From Hadesarchaea archaeon DG-33 (GTDB lineage: Archaea > Hadarchaeota > Hadarchaeia > Hadarchaeales > Hadarchaeaceae): a DNA stretch of 15,948 nucleotides. Positions 14,304-15,948 of the stretch are shown here, in pieces; the stretch's first letter is position 1, and the number at the start of each line of letters is the position of its first letter. Made by a program: the position numbers and the translations under genes. The notes beneath the pieces were generated by a model, which saw nothing but the letters and a program-made list of their open reading frames with translations, did not search any database and was not told the origin of the DNA. Location: NCBI GenBank assembly GCA_001515185.1, contig LQHI01000030.1:1-15948 (forward strand), written 5' to 3'.

Positions 14304-14741
14304 TTATTTTTTCTTGCATTTTGGATCGCTGAAGATAACCTTTTTGCATGGACAGATTTCTGGATGCCCGTAGGCCTTGCAAATGGCGTTGATGAGGCTC
14401 CTTGAAGCACGGTAATCCAACTTAGAAGCCTCGTTGCAAGCCCTTTGGGCATTGTACTTAAGGAGATCCGTAAAGAGAATCTCCAAAATCCTGTGCTTTC
14501 TCAGCAGCTTCTGGGCCTCTGCTATGCCCTCTTTAGTCAGTTCAACGCCATGGTAGCGCCTGTGCCAGAGAAGGTTTTTCTCGGAAAGATTTTGAATCAC
14601 TTCGGTCACCGTGGCTGGCCGAACTCCAAGAGATTTTGCCACGGCTGTAGTCCTGACCTTGGTGGACTCCTCGCACTGCCCTCTGTATATCAATTTTAGA
14701 TATTTCGCTTCATTCTCAGTTACGCTTAGTTCGGCGCTCAT
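14304..14741 (-). CDS. DtxR/MntR-family metal-dependent transcriptional regulator with altered metal ligands
   Basis: A 145-residue regulator: a winged helix-turn-helix at about residues 8-70 (VRTTAVAKSLGVRPATVTEV recognition region) followed by the dimerisation and metal-binding helices. H83 and E87 (KHRILE) match one DtxR metal site. In the segment that normally reads VHEEACRLEH, this protein has ACNEASKLDY, so by alignment the usual His, Cys, Glu and His become C102, S106, D109 and Y110. The C-terminus has GHPEICPCKK and a final Cys (C130, C132, C142); the SH3-like domain of full-length DtxR is absent. It heads an operon with the membrane protein, thioredoxin and radical SAM genes. A GGGAG site precedes ATG 14741, and a palindrome lies in its own promoter, suggesting autoregulation. 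Confidence 0.87.
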   Translation of the reverse strand: MSAELSVTENEAKYLKLIYRGQCEESTKVRTTAVAKSLGVRPATVTEVIQNLSEKNLLWHRRYHGVELTKEGIAEAQKLLRKHRILEILFTDLLKYNAQRACNEASKLDYRASRSLINAICKAYGHPEICPCKKVIFSDPKCKKK

Positions 14742-14760
14742 AACACATCTCCCTGTATAT

Positions 14761-14777
14761 TTTAGGGGTTCCCTAAA
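14761..14777. promoter_or_regulatory. DtxR-type palindromic operator
   Basis: TTTAGGG (14761-14767), spacer GTT, CCCTAAA (14771-14777) is a perfect inverted repeat 20 bases before the regulator's ATG, overlapping the downstream edge of an A/T box (CTTTAAATTTA on the minus strand, about 14775-14785). The half-site TTAGG...CCTAA resembles known DtxR-family boxes. A repressor here would block transcription of its own operon. The predicted start of transcription is near 14754. Confidence 0.6.
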
Positions 14778-14870
14778 TTTAAAGAAGTTCTAATCCAAAG
14801 ATGTGGCAGTAGCCAAAAGGTTAATAATAAAGATTTAGAATTCAACCTAGAAGAAATCGAGGTAGATGAA

Positions 14871-15290
14871 ATGGACTTCCTGCCAAGATATTTATTCCTC
14901 ACCCGTGGAGTCGGGCACGACCGGGAAAAATTCCTCCAGGGTGCAAAATGATAACCCGGGAAAAGGGTTTGAGCCACCTGCGCGATGGGCAAATTATTTT
15001 CGGTGTTTTCGGAAAATGCTGCAGCAACGAGCGGAGGAGGCTAATATCCGCAAGCATAGGTTGCGCTCTTCCAGCAGACAAAAACACTTACGGGTATATC
15101 AGCGAGCATGATGCCTACGGGCAAACAGCGGAAGAAGCCGGCGATTACGCGGAAGACTTGGCGGCTTCTATGCAAACAGATATGGAAGATTTCTCGAAAG
15201 ATCGTAAGGACTACAAACATGACGCAGACCGCCTTGGTGAAGGAGGGAATGTGGTCAACGGTCTTCGCCGCAGCGATTTTTGTGCTATAG
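14871..15290 (+). pseudogene. pdaD: Broken pyruvoyl-dependent arginine decarboxylase
   Basis: Three pieces of PdaD lie in order. Piece 1 from ATG 14871 reads MDFLPRYLFLTRGVGHDREK. Piece 2, another frame (14933 to about 15170), reads PPGCKMITREKGL, then LRDGQIIFGVFGKCCSNE, then RRLISASIGCALPADKNTYG, then YISEHDAYGQTAEEAGDYAE and DLAASM. Piece 3 returns to the frame of piece 1 and reads WKISRKIVRTTNMTQTAL, then EGMWSTVFAAAIFVL and TAG 15288-15290. Against the family about 24 codons are missing between pieces 1 and 2, including the Ser-Ser self-cleavage site that creates the pyruvoyl group, and about 18-20 between pieces 2 and 3. The enzyme makes agmatine for polyamines and agmatidine; this copy cannot self-process. 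GAGGT and a TTAATAATAAAG promoter box remain in place. Confidence 0.87.
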
Positions 15291-15306
15291 CGCGAGGTGT
15301 GCGCCT

Positions 15307-15438
15307 TTAGTCTTTTTCATAACCATTTTCGATCATGGCGGCGGTGCAACAGATACCTACGCATATTCTCGAGAATTTCAGATTCTCTAGGTGGACCCTT
15401 TGTTTTGTGATAAGATTCAACAACTCATCAATGATCAA
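15307..15438 (-). CDS. Small cysteine-containing protein coupled to Mrp, unknown function
   Basis: An open frame of 43 codons follows the Mrp gene on the minus strand. TTG 15438-15436 overlaps the Mrp stop TGA 15437-15435, the arrangement of translational coupling. The product reads MIIDELLNLITKQRVHLENL, then KFSRICVGICCTAAMIENGY, then EKD. A helix-forming amphipathic N-terminal half is followed by a C-x3-C-C cluster (C26, C30, C31). I do not recognise a family. The location beside a Cys-containing P-loop ATPase that handles Fe-S clusters suggests a related role, which is inference. A non-ATG start and short length leave it uncertain. Confidence 0.4.
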   Translation of the reverse strand: MIIDELLNLITKQRVHLENLKFSRICVGICCTAAMIENGYEKD

Positions 15439-15948
15439 GCTCGTGCGCCCTGTTGTTTTAAAAATTCCTCCACTTTATCCACAACTCGCATGAAAGCTTT
15501 GGCAGCAGGAGTTTCTGCATGCTCGACGATGAATGGTGTCCCTCTGTCTGAATCCTCGCATATCTTTGAATCGATTGGAATCCTATCGAGGAACGGTACT
15601 CCAAGTTCTCCCGCTATTTTTTGACCTCCTCCGCTTCCAAAAATATCAACTTCTGCCCCGCACTTTGGACAAACGAACCCACTCATGTTTTCAACTATGC
15701 CCAGCACAGGTACGTGCAACTCTCTTGTAAATCCGACGGCCCTCTTGACGACGATTTGGGAAACCTCAGAAGGAGCAGTCACAATAATAACGCCGTCGAT
15801 GCCGGGCAACAACTGCATCAAGCTAAGGGGTTCATCGCCAGTGCCTGGAGGTACATCTACAAGCAGAAAATCTAGGTTGCCCCATGCTACGTCCGCCAGA
15901 AACTGCCTGATCGCGCCCATCTTCATGGGGCCGCGCCAGATGACTGGA
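15435..15948 (-). CDS. Mrp/NBP35-family P-loop ATPase, partial (C-terminal part)
   Basis: The open frame enters from the right edge of the window (VIWRGPMKMGAIRQF is readable) and ends at TGA 15437-15435, giving about 170 C-terminal residues. It is an Mrp/ApbC/NBP35-type MinD-like ATPase, a scaffold or carrier for Fe-S cluster assembly in the cytoplasm. Visible features are the switch strand FLLVDVPPGTGDEPLS, the TAPSEVSQIVVKRAV segment, ENMSGFVCPKCG with the CxxC pair that binds a bridging cluster, and the terminal IPIDSKICEDSDRGTPF block. The N-terminal Walker A (deviant P-loop) lies outside the window. A small cysteine-containing frame is coupled to its stop. Confidence 0.92.
   Translation of the reverse strand, partial: PVIWRGPMKMGAIRQFLADVAWGNLDFLLVDVPPGTGDEPLSLMQLLPGIDGVIIVTAPSEVSQIVVKRAVGFTRELHVPVLGIVENMSGFVCPKCGAEVDIFGSGGGQKIAGELGVPFLDRIPIDSKICEDSDRGTPFIVEHAETPAAKAFMRVVDKVEEFLKQQGARA

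Noticed and set aside
1..15948. CRISPR array, insertion sequence, integrase or prophage genes
   Set aside because: No regularly spaced repeats, transposase or integrase motifs, or terminal inverted repeats with target duplications were seen.

Overview
The window is archaeal chromosomal DNA, probably from a euryarchaeal-type or related uncultivated lineage. Evidence: a class I archaeal CCA-adding enzyme, an archaeal-type Dph6, a pyruvoyl-type arginine decarboxylase relic, a QueC relic, a DtxR-type regulator, an Mrp/NBP35 ATPase, and TATA-like boxes 25-35 bases before many starts, several of which would give leaderless or short-leader transcripts. Base composition is mixed. The translation and tRNA genes are GC-rich, while about 2180-3960 and 5990-6470 are clearly AT-richer. 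I cannot name the genus.

Layout. 1-374 (-): partial four-helix membrane protein. 435-2139 (+): dph6 and a histone-deacetylase-fold amidohydrolase in one operon. 2180-3767 (-): a small PH-like protein and a secreted protein. About 3965-4205: a GC-rich block with long-range complementary arms, which I read as an unidentified structured RNA on the minus strand. 4322-4498 (+): a small AbrB-like gene without a standard start codon, behind operator-like repeats. 4601-5986 (+): cca. 6160-6471 (+): small membrane protein. 8204-6582 (-): operon of HAD phosphatase, Mth938-like protein and ThpR 2H phosphodiesterase. 8446-8978 (+): broken queC. 9466-9032 (-): PPC-domain protein. 9629-10861 (+): FdrA-like protein lacking the usual N-terminal domain. 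10910-12434 (+): thioredoxin reductase and a methyltransferase. 14741-12431 (-): likely operon of DtxR-like regulator, histidine-rich membrane protein, thioredoxin and radical SAM protein. 14871-15290 (+): broken pyruvoyl-dependent arginine decarboxylase. 15948-15307 (-): partial Mrp ATPase and a coupled 43-residue cysteine-containing ORF.

Themes. tRNA and translation modification recurs: cca, dph6, thpR, relic queC (archaeosine), and relic pdaD (agmatine, the precursor of agmatidine). Thiol and metal handling is the second theme: a thioredoxin reductase lies near a thioredoxin, which sits in a DtxR-controlled operon with a His-rich membrane protein.

The most notable observations are two genes broken in the same unusual way (each with two internal deletions of tens of bases, each shifting the frame, with promoter, start and C-terminus kept), the candidate structured RNA, the DtxR/membrane/thioredoxin/radical-SAM cluster with a perfect palindrome in its promoter, and the small Cys ORF behind Mrp.
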